Source: CAZKTS01 sp964555735
GTDB taxonomy: Bacteria; Actinomycetota; Acidimicrobiia; IMCC26256; PALSA-555
Assembly (NCBI GenBank): GCA_964555735.1
Contig: CAZKTS010000350.1
Location: 1 to 5,327, forward strand
Direction of reading: 5' to 3'
DNA length: 5,327 nucleotides
Part shown: in pieces, positions 1-5,327 of the stretch
Position numbering within the stretch: position 1 is the stretch's first letter
Layout of the letters: every line of letters starts with the position of its first letter
The notes under the pieces: model-generated
What the model was told of the DNA's origin: nothing
The model's database searches: none
Seen by the model: only the letters and a program-made list of their open reading frames with translations
Made by a program: the position numbers and the translations under genes

Positions 1-1
1 C

Positions 2-301
2 GGCCGCACGCTGCGCGACCGCGATCCCGACCTCGAGCTGCACTACGACGCCGACCTGCCCATCGAGGCGTTCTCCCTCGGGTGCGACGAGATCCAACGG
101 GGCACGGCAGAGTCGCTGCTCGAGAACATCGACGAGAGCGATCCGTTCGGGGTCTCGTCGGAGAAGTTCCGTGACTACGTAGACCAGAACTTCCCGGGGC
201 CCAAGCTCACGCCGTGGATCGAGTCCGAGCTCGCGCCGGACCTGCCGCCCGCGAGCGCGCCGCTCCCGCCCGAGAGCCCACCGGTCCCGCCGAAGACCTG
301 A
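2..301 (+). CDS. C-terminal fragment of a protein of unknown function
   Basis: This is an open frame from the left edge to a TGA at 299-301, giving 99 residues with no start in view. Codon use is that of a real gene: GC-rich third positions and a varied, non-repetitive amino-acid content. The first 70 or so residues look like a folded, acidic, mixed-structure domain, with stretches such as LELHYDADLPIEAFSLG and FRDYVDQNFPGPKLTPWIE. The last 25 or so residues form a proline-rich tail (PPASAPLPPESPPVPPKT) that is probably disordered. I do not recognise the family, and no catalytic motif can be assigned. There is no membrane segment in the visible part. It converges on the LLM oxidoreductase gene, with only 7 bases between the two stop codons. 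It is the only plus-strand gene and so is not part of the minus-strand operon. Confidence 0.75.
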   Translation, partial: GRTLRDRDPDLELHYDADLPIEAFSLGCDEIQRGTAESLLENIDESDPFGVSSEKFRDYVDQNFPGPKLTPWIESELAPDLPPASAPLPPESPPVPPKT

Positions 302-308
302 CGCCCTT

Positions 309-1139
309 TCAGGCGCGCAGCCGCTCGCGGACCTCGGCAAGCAGAGGCGCGTTCTCCGCGTCGGTCGCGTCGACCGGACCCGCGATCACCCAGTCCGCGC
401 CACACGCCACGTAGTCGCGCAGCCGATCGGCGACGGTCGCCGGGCCGCCGACGATCGTGCCGGCCGACGGGCGGAGCCGTTCCGCCTTCGCCGCCGCCGC
501 TTCGTCGTCGCGACCGACCACCACGAGCCCACCCCAGCTGCACTCGAAGTCGTGGCGCACGGCGACGGCGCGCAGCCCCGCGACACGAGCGCCGAACTCC
601 TCGGGCGACGTCCCCCACGCGTTCCAGCCGTCGGCCGACGTCGCGGTGACGTCGAGCACCGACGGCGCGGTGCCACCCACCCACACGCGAGCGTCGCCCT
701 CCCCGACCGCGCGGATGGACGCGTCGAGCCGCGCGACGCGGTCCGACACCGTGCCGAAGCCGAGCCCGAACGTCTCGTTCTCCTCCCTGCTCTGGCTGTC
801 ACCGGCGCCGATGGCGGCAATGACCCGGCCCGGCGCGATCCGGCTCAGGGTGGCGACCGCCGCCGCGAGTGACGCGGCCGGCCGCAACCAGGCGCGGAAG
901 ACGAGCGCGCCCACGTGCGTCCGGTGCGTCGCCGCGGCGACCTGCCCGAGGAGTGCCACCGCCTCGAGGGCCGGTCGTCGGTGTCCGTCCCGCGCGCGGC
1001 GGAAGAGGTGGTCGTAGGCGAAGACGCCGTCGAGCCCGGCCTCGTCCGCTGCCACCGCGACCGTGAGCGGGAGCTCCGGATCCCGGACGAAGGAAGGGAG
1101 CGTCACGCCGACGCGGACCGGCGACGCGCCGTCGCTCAC
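309..1139 (-). CDS. LLM-class flavin-dependent (possibly F420-dependent) oxidoreductase
   Basis: The 276-residue protein belongs to the luciferase-like monooxygenase (LLM) fold, a TIM barrel using FMN or F420. Family signs: an N-terminal strand VRVGVTLPSF (about residues 8-17); EAGLDGVFAYDHL (33-45); a strand and turn GRVIAAIGAGDSQSREE (104-120), followed by FGLGFGTVSDRVARLD (124-139); RVWVGGTAPS (151-160); ADGWNAWG (169-176); and a C-terminal segment IVGGPATVADRL with ADWVIAGP near the end. The barrel is short for the family because only a few residues separate the RLDASIRAV helix from the RVWVGG strand. The GTG start at 1139 overlaps the TGA of the ROK kinase gene (GTGA). The frame stays open upstream to 1556, but that part lies inside the kinase gene and reads as Arg/Gly-rich shadow sequence. 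No clear Shine-Dalgarno is seen, so coupling to the kinase is likely. The substrate is unknown, and the sequence does not decide between F420 and FMN. Confidence 0.9.
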   Translation of the reverse strand: MSDGASPVRVGVTLPSFVRDPELPLTVAVAADEAGLDGVFAYDHLFRRARDGHRRPALEAVALLGQVAAATHRTHVGALVFRAWLRPAASLAAAVATLSRIAPGRVIAAIGAGDSQSREENETFGLGFGTVSDRVARLDASIRAVGEGDARVWVGGTAPSVLDVTATSADGWNAWGTSPEEFGARVAGLRAVAVRHDFECSWGGLVVVGRDDEAAAAKAERLRPSAGTIVGGPATVADRLRDYVACGADWVIAGPVDATDAENAPLLAEVRERLRA

Positions 1140-2107
1140 GCGAGGAGCGTCCGCGCGAGCACCGCGGCGCCCACCACCCCCGCGTGCTCGCCCAGGGCGG
1201 CCGGGACGATCGGCACGTCCGGCCGGTGGTCGGCCCCCTCGAGATGGCCGCGGAACGCCCGCCGCACCGGGTCGAGCAGCACATCGCCGAGGGTCACGAG
1301 CCCACCCGACACGACGATCAGCTCGGGGTCGAGGATGTTCGCCAGCCCGGCGAAGCCGAGCGCGACCGCGTCGGCGTAGTCGTCGATGAGCGCGCAGCCG
1401 TCGGGCTCCCCCGCCGCGGCCGACGCACCCACGTGGTGGCCGGTGATGGCGCCGACGTCGCCGCCCGCGCGAGCGAGCACGCTCGGCGCGTCGCCCGCCG
1501 CAGCACGCTCCCGCGCCAGCCCCCCGAGCGCAGTGCCCGACGCGCACGCCTCCCAATGACCCGTCTCACCGCACGCGCAGCGCGGGCCTCGCGGATCGAA
1601 CTGCCAGTGGCCGATCTCCGCGGCGTACCCGTGCGAACCTCGGTACACGCGGCCGTCGAGCACGATCGCCCCACCGACCCCCGTGCCCAGCGTGACAACG
1701 AGCGCATCCCGGGCACCCACTGCGGCACCGTGCGCGAGCTCACCCCACCCCGCCACGTTCGCGTCGTTGTCGACCACCACGGGGACCGACAGGCGTTCGC
1801 CGAGCAGCCGCCCGAGCTCGACCTCGATGAGCATCGGCAGGTTCGGCGCGTAGTGGACCGTGCCGTCGCGATCCACCAGGCCGGCCGCCCCGACACCGAC
1901 GGCGCGGGCCGACGTCGACGTGAGCAGCTCGCGGCACCCGTCGACCATCGCCACGACGAGGCCGTCGGCATCGTCGGGCGTCGGCACTCGGGCCTCGCCG
2001 ACGATCGCACCGGTCGCGTCGACGGCGGCGACGCGCAGGTTGGTGCCTCCGAGGTCGATGCCGATCGTGACCAACGAGTCGGTCGACGCGTCGTCGGCCT
2101 CGTTCAC
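1136..2107 (-). CDS. ROK-family sugar kinase, glucokinase-like
   Basis: The 323-residue protein is of normal length for a ROK (repressor, ORF, kinase) sugar kinase and has no N-terminal helix-turn-helix, so it is a kinase rather than an Mlc/NagC-type repressor. Visible motifs: ATP phosphate loop IDLGGTNLR (17-25); catalytic VDNDAN (112-117), Asp115 being the expected base; second phosphate motif LGTGVGGA (140-147); sugar-contact EIGH (164-167); zinc region CACGETGHWE (177-186); and adenosine-motif stretch VVSGGL near residue 265. The likely reaction is ATP-dependent phosphorylation of glucose to glucose 6-phosphate, in the cytoplasm. Related hexoses or N-acetyl sugars are not excluded. The third cysteine of the usual CxCGxxGC zinc motif is His184 here. 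The GTG start at 2107 overlaps the stop of the small upstream gene (GTGA) and has no Shine-Dalgarno, suggesting translational coupling. The stop overlaps the LLM start in the same way. The symbol glk would fit if the substrate is glucose. Confidence 0.93.
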   Translation of the reverse strand: MNEADDASTDSLVTIGIDLGGTNLRVAAVDATGAIVGEARVPTPDDADGLVVAMVDGCRELLTSTSARAVGVGAAGLVDRDGTVHYAPNLPMLIEVELGRLLGERLSVPVVVDNDANVAGWGELAHGAAVGARDALVVTLGTGVGGAIVLDGRVYRGSHGYAAEIGHWQFDPRGPRCACGETGHWEACASGTALGGLARERAAAGDAPSVLARAGGDVGAITGHHVGASAAAGEPDGCALIDDYADAVALGFAGLANILDPELIVVSGGLVTLGDVLLDPVRRAFRGHLEGADHRPDVPIVPAALGEHAGVVGAAVLARTLLA

Positions 2108-2412
2108 TCGCTGCGGTCGAGGTGGTGCACCGAGGCGCCTTCGGCGGGCGCGTCGTCATCGCCGGCGCTCGCGCGCAGCTCCTGCTGCTCCTTGACCGCC
2201 GACTGGGCCGCATCGACGGCCACCTGGGCGGCGAGCAGCAGCTCCTGCGCGGCCCGCACCAGGTGCTCGGCGACGTCGGGCCCTGACTCGAGGAACGCGT
2301 TGACCAGCGACTCGACCGCGGTCGGCGGCGCGATCCGCTCCTCGCCCCCCGCCTCGGGCGCGTCGTCCGTGATCGCCTCGTCGGTCGCTTCTCGTGCCGT
2401 TGCCTCGCTCAT
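2104..2412 (-). CDS. small acidic helical protein of unknown function, upstream of the ROK kinase
   Basis: This encodes 102 residues from the ATG at 2412. That start was chosen over the in-frame ATG at 2448 because a strong Shine-Dalgarno (GGAGGGAG) sits 8 bases before it; the longer version would have 114 residues. Layout: an acidic, Ala/Glu/Asp/Thr-rich, probably disordered N-terminus (1-28); a predicted helical stretch with heptad-like hydrophobics (about 32-80, including VESLVNAFLESG and LVRAAQELLLAAQVAV); and an acidic tail ending VHHLDRSE. It has no signal peptide or membrane segment and no cysteine. I do not recognise it securely. The two-part helical layout and position recall short actinobacterial proteins encoded next to glucokinase genes (the DUF5304 type came to mind), but this is a weak resemblance. 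The TGA overlaps the kinase GTG, so production is probably coupled. A role in controlling or binding the kinase is possible but unproven. Confidence 0.8.
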   Translation of the reverse strand: MSEATAREATDEAITDDAPEAGGEERIAPPTAVESLVNAFLESGPDVAEHLVRAAQELLLAAQVAVDAAQSAVKEQQELRASAGDDDAPAEGASVHHLDRSE

Positions 2413-2420
2413 GTCCGATG

Positions 2421-2428
2421 CTCCCTCC
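2421..2428 (-). promoter_or_regulatory. strong Shine-Dalgarno for the small acidic protein
   Basis: Read on the minus strand the sequence is GGAGGGAG, followed by 8 bases and the ATG at 2412. It is the only near-perfect ribosome binding site I found before a gene in the minus-strand run. It decides the start of the small protein and may set the translation rate for the coupled kinase and oxidoreductase genes behind it, which lack such sites. Confidence 0.75.
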
Positions 2429-2449
2429 GTACCGGCCGGCCGCTGCATC

Positions 2450-2884
2450 TCATCGCTCGGCCTCTTTCTTCAGCTCGCGCAGGGCCGTCCCCATGATCAT
2501 CCCGGCGGCTCGGCGTCGGATGAGGCCGGGCAGCGGGATCGCGACGTCGATGGCGAGGTCGTAGGTGACGCGGGTGCCGTCACCCTCGGGCTCGAACCCG
2601 TAGCGGCCGTCGAGCTGGCGCAGGACATCGCCTTCGACCAGCTTCCACGAGAACGCCGCGGGGTACTCGCGGTAGTCGTACTCCAACACGTAGTGGATGC
2701 TGCGTCCGAGACCGGCGACGCGGTACTCGACCCTCGAACCGCGGCCCTGCTCGTCGGTCTCGAGCACCTTGACGTGCTTCACGTCCTTGGCCCAGTCCGG
2801 GTAGTGCTCGAAGTCGACCGCGACGCCCCAGCACTTCGCCGGCGTGGCGGCGACAGAGATGTGCTCGTGTGCCTCGTCGGCCAT
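2450..2884 (-). CDS. SRPBCC (START/Bet v1-like) family protein
   Basis: The 144-residue protein has the SRPBCC (polyketide cyclase/dehydrase and lipid transport) layout. The N-terminal strand HISVAATPAKCWGVAVDF (8-25) carries the family's 'xxPxxxWxxxxDxxxYPxW' pattern, continued by EHYPDWAKDVKHVKVLE (26-42). A run of antiparallel strands follows (GSRVEYRVAG, IHYVLEYDYREYP, FSWKLVEGD, GRYGFEPEGDGTRVTYDLAID), then a long amphipathic C-terminal helix (about 117-144, rich in Arg and Lys, ending LRELKKEAER). The fold forms a hydrophobic cavity that usually binds lipids or aromatic compounds; no catalytic residue can be assigned. The size and pattern fit the mycobacterial Rv2185c (TB16.3) type, which also lies near a PimB' gene, so binding of an envelope lipid is a reasonable inference. 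The ATG at 2884 fits the family start. The open frame runs further upstream, but those residues are Arg/Pro-rich shadow sequence of the membrane protein gene. The site before the ATG is weak. Confidence 0.9.
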   Translation of the reverse strand: MADEAHEHISVAATPAKCWGVAVDFEHYPDWAKDVKHVKVLETDEQGRGSRVEYRVAGLGRSIHYVLEYDYREYPAAFSWKLVEGDVLRQLDGRYGFEPEGDGTRVTYDLAIDVAIPLPGLIRRRAAGMIMGTALRELKKEAER

Positions 2885-2922
2885 GCGCGAATCCAACCAA
2901 GCCCGCGCGGGCGGCGCAAGCC

Positions 2923-3360
2923 TCAGCGGCCCGGAGAACGGCGGACCGCGTCCTTGCGGGCGGGGAACTCGCCGTGGCGGGCGGCCCAGAGCCCGATGAA
3001 GCCCAGCGGCAGCATCGGCACGAGGGTGCCGAAGGGGTCGGCCGCGGCGGTCCCGGCCGCGATCGCGATCGACACCGCGAGGGCCCCGAACAGGTGCCAC
3101 TTCACCGCTGCAGGCGCCCCGCCGACGCTCCCGAACAGGTTGCCGACGACGACGTCGTCACCCTGGGAGCTGCGCACGACCGCGGTCGCGAACGCCCACC
3201 CCCAGATGAAGAGGGAGAGGGTGAAGAGGAGGAGCTCGATCGCGAGCGCGGGCCCGGTGAGGCCGTCGACACCGAGGGCGGCCGGGATCGCGACGACCCC
3301 GAACAACGCCACCGTCGCCCACGACCACACGACGATCGCGCGCCCCGGCACCTCCGCCAT
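2923..3360 (-). CDS. small four-helix membrane protein of unknown function
   Basis: From the ATG at 3360 the protein has 145 residues and four clear hydrophobic segments by eye: AIVVWSWATVALFGVVAIP, LAIELLLFTLSLFIWGWAFATAVV, WHLFGALAVSIAIAAGTAAA and FGTLVPMLPLGFIGLWAA. A polar loop (VRSSQGDDVVVGNLFGSVGGAPAAVK) lies between helices 2 and 3, and the C-terminus is basic (ARKDAVRRSPGR), which suggests a cytoplasmic tail. I do not recognise the family and see no catalytic motif. A TTG seven codons upstream (3381) would also serve as a start; the ATG was preferred because it directly precedes the first helix, although neither has a good Shine-Dalgarno. It lies between the GT4 and SRPBCC genes, where I recall an acyl-CoA ligase in related gene orders. 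A part in envelope lipid synthesis or transport is only an inference from its position. Confidence 0.8.
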   Translation of the reverse strand: MAEVPGRAIVVWSWATVALFGVVAIPAALGVDGLTGPALAIELLLFTLSLFIWGWAFATAVVRSSQGDDVVVGNLFGSVGGAPAAVKWHLFGALAVSIAIAAGTAAADPFGTLVPMLPLGFIGLWAARHGEFPARKDAVRRSPGR

Positions 3361-3444
3361 GCCCGCAGCGTACCGAGCCAAGGGCCGGTTCTCGCTACGC
3401 CAGGCACCGCCGAGTCAGGGGAAGGCGATCAGCCCATGTCCGAC

Positions 3445-4581
3445 TCAACGTGCCGAGAACGGCTCCAGCACCGAGAGGTCGCCCGCGGCGAGCGGAGCGA
3501 GACGGGTCGCGAGCGCGTCGTACGACAGCTCGGTGGCGGCACGGGCGCGGGCCGCGGCGCCGAGACGTGCCCGCAGCTCGTCGTCGTCGAGCAGCCGACG
3601 GATGGCGGCACGCGTCGCGGCGACGTCGCGCGGCTCGACGACGAAGCCGGTCTCGCCGTCGATCACCGCCTCGTGCACGCCGCCGCTGCGCCCGGCGACC
3701 GCCGGGACACCGCACGCGGCGGCCTCGACGAAGACGATGCCGAAGCCCTCGGCCTCGAGCCCGCCCCACCGGTCGCGACACAGCATGGCGAAGACGTCGG
3801 CGCAGCCGTAGAGCAACGGCAGGTGCTCGTCGTCGACCCGGCCGAGCAGGTGGGCCCGGTCCCCGAGCCGGCGCGCGTGCCGACCGAGACGCCGCGCGTC
3901 GCGGCCGGTGCCGGCGACGGCGACGTGCACCCCGTCCAGTCCGGCGACGGCTTCGAGCAGGACGTCGAAGCCCTTGCGCGGCACGAGGCGGCTCACGCCG
4001 ACGACCAGCGGCGCGTCGGGATCGAGGCCGAGCTGCCGGCGCGCCGAGCGCCGTTCGTCGGCGTCCAGGGGCCGGAACCGGTCCGGGTCGACGCCCGGCG
4101 GCACGACGAGCGTCGGGAGCGGCTGCCCGGCGACGCGCACCGCGGCCCGGGCCGCGAACTCCCCCGCCGCGACGACGCCGGCCGCGCCACGCAGCACTCG
4201 GCCCCCCGCCGCGCCGGTGCCCGGGATCCGGCCGTAGACCGTGATCTCCGCGCCGTGGGCCACCACCACGTACGGCGCCCGTTCGAGCTTGGGGCCCACG
4301 ACGCCGAGCGGCACCATCGGATCGACGAACACGACGTCGGCGCGCACCTCCGCCGCGAGCGCGTCGACCCGTCGGCGCAGCGAGCGCGTCGGGAGCAAGA
4401 AGCGCTCGCGGGTGCGCTCGACCCGGAACGCCTGCGCGCGGTCCCACGCGGCCGCGCCCGCGTACGGCGTCGTGAGGACGGTCGTCTCGGCGGGTGGCAG
4501 CCGGCGCCACAGCTCGTAGAGGTACGACTGGATCCCACCGATCTTGGGCGGGAAGTCGTTCGTGGCGAGCAGCGACGTCAC
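3445..4581 (-). CDS. GT4 family glycosyltransferase, PimB'-like
   Basis: The 378-residue protein has the GT-B double Rossmann layout of family GT4. The N-terminus, TNDFPPKIGGIQSYLYEL (7-24), carries the glycine-rich acceptor and phosphate-side loop. HGAEITVYG (109-117) contains the conserved His. The hinge is VVPPGVDPDRF (159-169). The donor-binding domain has GVSRLVPRKGFDVLL (195-209, with Arg198 and Lys203 for the nucleotide-sugar diphosphate), LLGRVDDEHLPLLYGCADVF, and the E-x7-E element EGFGIVFVEA (278-287, Glu278 and Glu286). CRDRWGGLEAEGFG and SGGVHEAV closely resemble the mycobacterial/corynebacterial PimB' proteins, which transfer mannose from GDP-mannose to phosphatidylinositol mannoside at the inner membrane face. 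Donor and acceptor cannot be fixed from the sequence, so pimB is a candidate name only. The GTG start at 4581 overlaps the MFS stop (GTGA) and lies just before the first strand, as the family expects. No Shine-Dalgarno is seen. Confidence 0.93.
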   Translation of the reverse strand: MTSLLATNDFPPKIGGIQSYLYELWRRLPPAETTVLTTPYAGAAAWDRAQAFRVERTRERFLLPTRSLRRRVDALAAEVRADVVFVDPMVPLGVVGPKLERAPYVVVAHGAEITVYGRIPGTGAAGGRVLRGAAGVVAAGEFAARAAVRVAGQPLPTLVVPPGVDPDRFRPLDADERRSARRQLGLDPDAPLVVGVSRLVPRKGFDVLLEAVAGLDGVHVAVAGTGRDARRLGRHARRLGDRAHLLGRVDDEHLPLLYGCADVFAMLCRDRWGGLEAEGFGIVFVEAAACGVPAVAGRSGGVHEAVIDGETGFVVEPRDVAATRAAIRRLLDDDELRARLGAAARARAATELSYDALATRLAPLAAGDLSVLEPFSAR

Positions 4582-5327
4582 GGGCCGGGATGCTCGACCG
4601 CGAACGCGCCCTCGTCCGCGACCGTGGCGGTGCGGGTCGTGCGCGCGGCTGATCCGTACCGGAGCAGCAGCCAGCCGACGACCGCGAAGGCCGCGCCGGC
4701 GGCGAACGCACCCTGGTAGCTGGTCGCCGCGGCGACGCCGCCCACCACGAGCGCGCCGAGTCCCTGCGACAGGTCGAAGAAGCTGCTCACGGTGCCGACG
4801 ACCGCGCCGCGCTCCTCGTCACCGCCCCGCTCGAGCGCGAGCAGGAGCAGCGCGGGATAGAGGAACGACGCTCCGATCGCGAAGCACGCGGTGCCCACGA
4901 ACAGGCCCGCCGCGGACCCCCACGCCGCCATGACCACCATGCCGACGGTCGTACCGAGGAGTGCGAGTGCGCCCGCGCGGCGCGAGCCGAGGATGTCGGG
5001 CAGCCGCGCACCGAAGATGCGCACGACGAGCACGATCCCGCCGTAGAGGATGAAGATGCCGTCGGCGCTGCCGAGGCCGACGTCGTCGACGTAGAGCGGA
5101 ACGAACGCAGTGAATGCGGCAAGCGCGATCAGCCCGAAGAAGAGCACGATGCCCGGCGCCATCGCACCCCGGTTGATGAGCGGTCCCTGATCGGCGGGCG
5201 CCGGTGGGCGCTCGATGTCCCGCGTGAAGAACGAGAGCACGGTCGACGCCGCGGCCATGGCCGCAGCCGCGGCCCACACCGTGGCGAACCCGCCGGCGTC
5301 GAGCACCGCCTCACCGAGCGCGGGGCC
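4578..5327 (-). CDS. MFS transporter, C-terminal part (cut by the window edge)
   Basis: The frame is open from the right edge to a TGA at 4578-4580, giving 249 residues of what is probably a protein of about 400. The GTG at 5306 is probably not the start: the frame continues to the edge, and the bases there encode GPALGEA followed by VLDAGGFATVW, typical of the middle of MFS proteins around helix 6. Further hydrophobic helices follow: APGIVLFFGLIALAAFTAFVP, a helix around GIFILYGGIVLVV, a helix around ALALLGTTVGMVVMAAW, LFVGTACFAIGASFLYPALL, and two near the C-terminus ending AFAVVGWLLLRYG. The loop GARLPDILGSRRAG (106-119) is the second-half copy of the MFS motif A (G-x-L-x-D-x-x-G-x-R). The C-terminus (TRTATVADEGAFAVEHPGP) is a cytoplasmic tail. 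Substrate unknown; the family contains many proton-driven sugar or drug exporters. The stop overlaps the GT4 start, suggesting co-translation. Confidence 0.9.
   Translation of the reverse strand, partial: GPALGEAVLDAGGFATVWAAAAAMAAASTVLSFFTRDIERPPAPADQGPLINRGAMAPGIVLFFGLIALAAFTAFVPLYVDDVGLGSADGIFILYGGIVLVVRIFGARLPDILGSRRAGALALLGTTVGMVVMAAWGSAAGLFVGTACFAIGASFLYPALLLLALERGGDEERGAVVGTVSSFFDLSQGLGALVVGGVAAATSYQGAFAAGAAFAVVGWLLLRYGSAARTTRTATVADEGAFAVEHPGP

Noticed and set aside
1140..1556. Upstream extension of the LLM protein to 415 residues
   Set aside because: The added residues lie inside the ROK kinase gene and look like shadow sequence. The GTG at 1139 directly precedes the family's first strand and forms a GTGA overlap.
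2413..2448. Upstream ATG start (2448) for the small acidic protein
   Set aside because: The strong GGAGGGAG site is placed correctly only for the ATG at 2412, and it would lie inside the coding region of the longer version.
2885..3100. Upstream extension of the SRPBCC protein to 216 residues
   Set aside because: The extra 72 residues are Arg/Pro-rich and overlap the end of the membrane protein gene. The ATG at 2884 gives a typical 144-residue family member.
3404..3453. Imperfect inverted repeat (GCAC..GAGTC / GACTC..GTGC) after the GT4 gene, as a possible terminator
   Set aside because: The arms are short and interrupted by unequal spacers, the loop is about 25 bases, part lies inside the GT4 coding end, and there is no T-run. 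Chance is the simplest explanation.
1184..3811. An 875-residue open frame on the plus strand crossing several genes
   Set aside because: It runs antisense through the kinase, small protein, SRPBCC, membrane protein and part of the GT4 gene. Its product is low-complexity, rich in Arg, His, Ala and Pro, with no domain pattern. Long antisense frames are common in DNA this rich in GC.
3395..4711. A 438-residue minus-strand frame overlapping the GT4 gene
   Set aside because: The product is almost all Arg, Ala, Gly and Pro. It is the out-of-frame shadow of the GT4 gene, whose own frame has the GT4 motifs.
2869..4719. A 616-residue open frame on the plus strand
   Set aside because: It lies opposite the membrane protein and GT4 genes, crosses their boundaries, and has a low-complexity, highly charged product. 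The minus-strand genes have clear family motifs.
1..5327. CRISPR arrays, transposase genes, tRNA or rRNA genes, phage or defence genes
   Set aside because: Looked for on both strands. No regular repeats, terminal inverted repeats, transposase motifs, cloverleaf-like segments or known defence domains were seen. All minus-strand genes share the same GC-rich style, with no sign of recent transfer.

Overview
The window is very GC-rich (judged by eye, about 70% or more), with GC-biased third codon positions and densely packed genes. This and the gene content point to an actinobacterium (Actinomycetota). A deep lineage such as Acidimicrobiia is my guess, from the kind of protein variants seen, but no rRNA or marker gene here settles it. 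I saw no tRNA, rRNA, CRISPR array, insertion sequence or obvious phage gene. No stretch longer than about 90 bases lacks a gene.

Layout from left to right: (1) the C-terminal end of a plus-strand gene of unknown function (2-301), which converges on the rest of the window; (2) a seven-gene minus-strand run filling 309-5327. In its own direction of transcription the run reads: MFS transporter (C-terminal part, running off the right edge), GT4 glycosyltransferase of PimB' type, small four-helix membrane protein, SRPBCC lipid-binding-fold protein, small acidic helical protein, ROK-family sugar kinase (glucokinase-like), and LLM-class flavin/F420-dependent oxidoreductase.

The minus-strand genes are probably one operon or two tightly linked units. 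Three junctions (MFS/GT4, small protein/ROK, ROK/LLM) share the same 4-base GTGA overlap of a GTG start with a TGA stop. The other gaps are 84, 38 and 37 bases. The order GT4 - SRPBCC - small protein - ROK kinase resembles, from memory, an actinobacterial neighbourhood that includes Mycobacterium tuberculosis Rv2188c (PimB')-Rv2185c and the Streptomyces coelicolor glkA (SCO2126) region. The usual acyl-CoA ligase (FadD15 type) is not between the GT4 and SRPBCC genes here; a small membrane protein sits there instead.

The likely combined theme is envelope glycolipid synthesis (GT4, SRPBCC, membrane protein) linked to sugar phosphorylation (ROK). The MFS transporter and LLM oxidoreductase are neighbours with no clear pathway link. 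I do not see a new defence or mobile system. The points of most interest are the variant zinc motif in the ROK kinase, the shortened LLM barrel, the repeated GTGA coupling, and the unrecognised small proteins.
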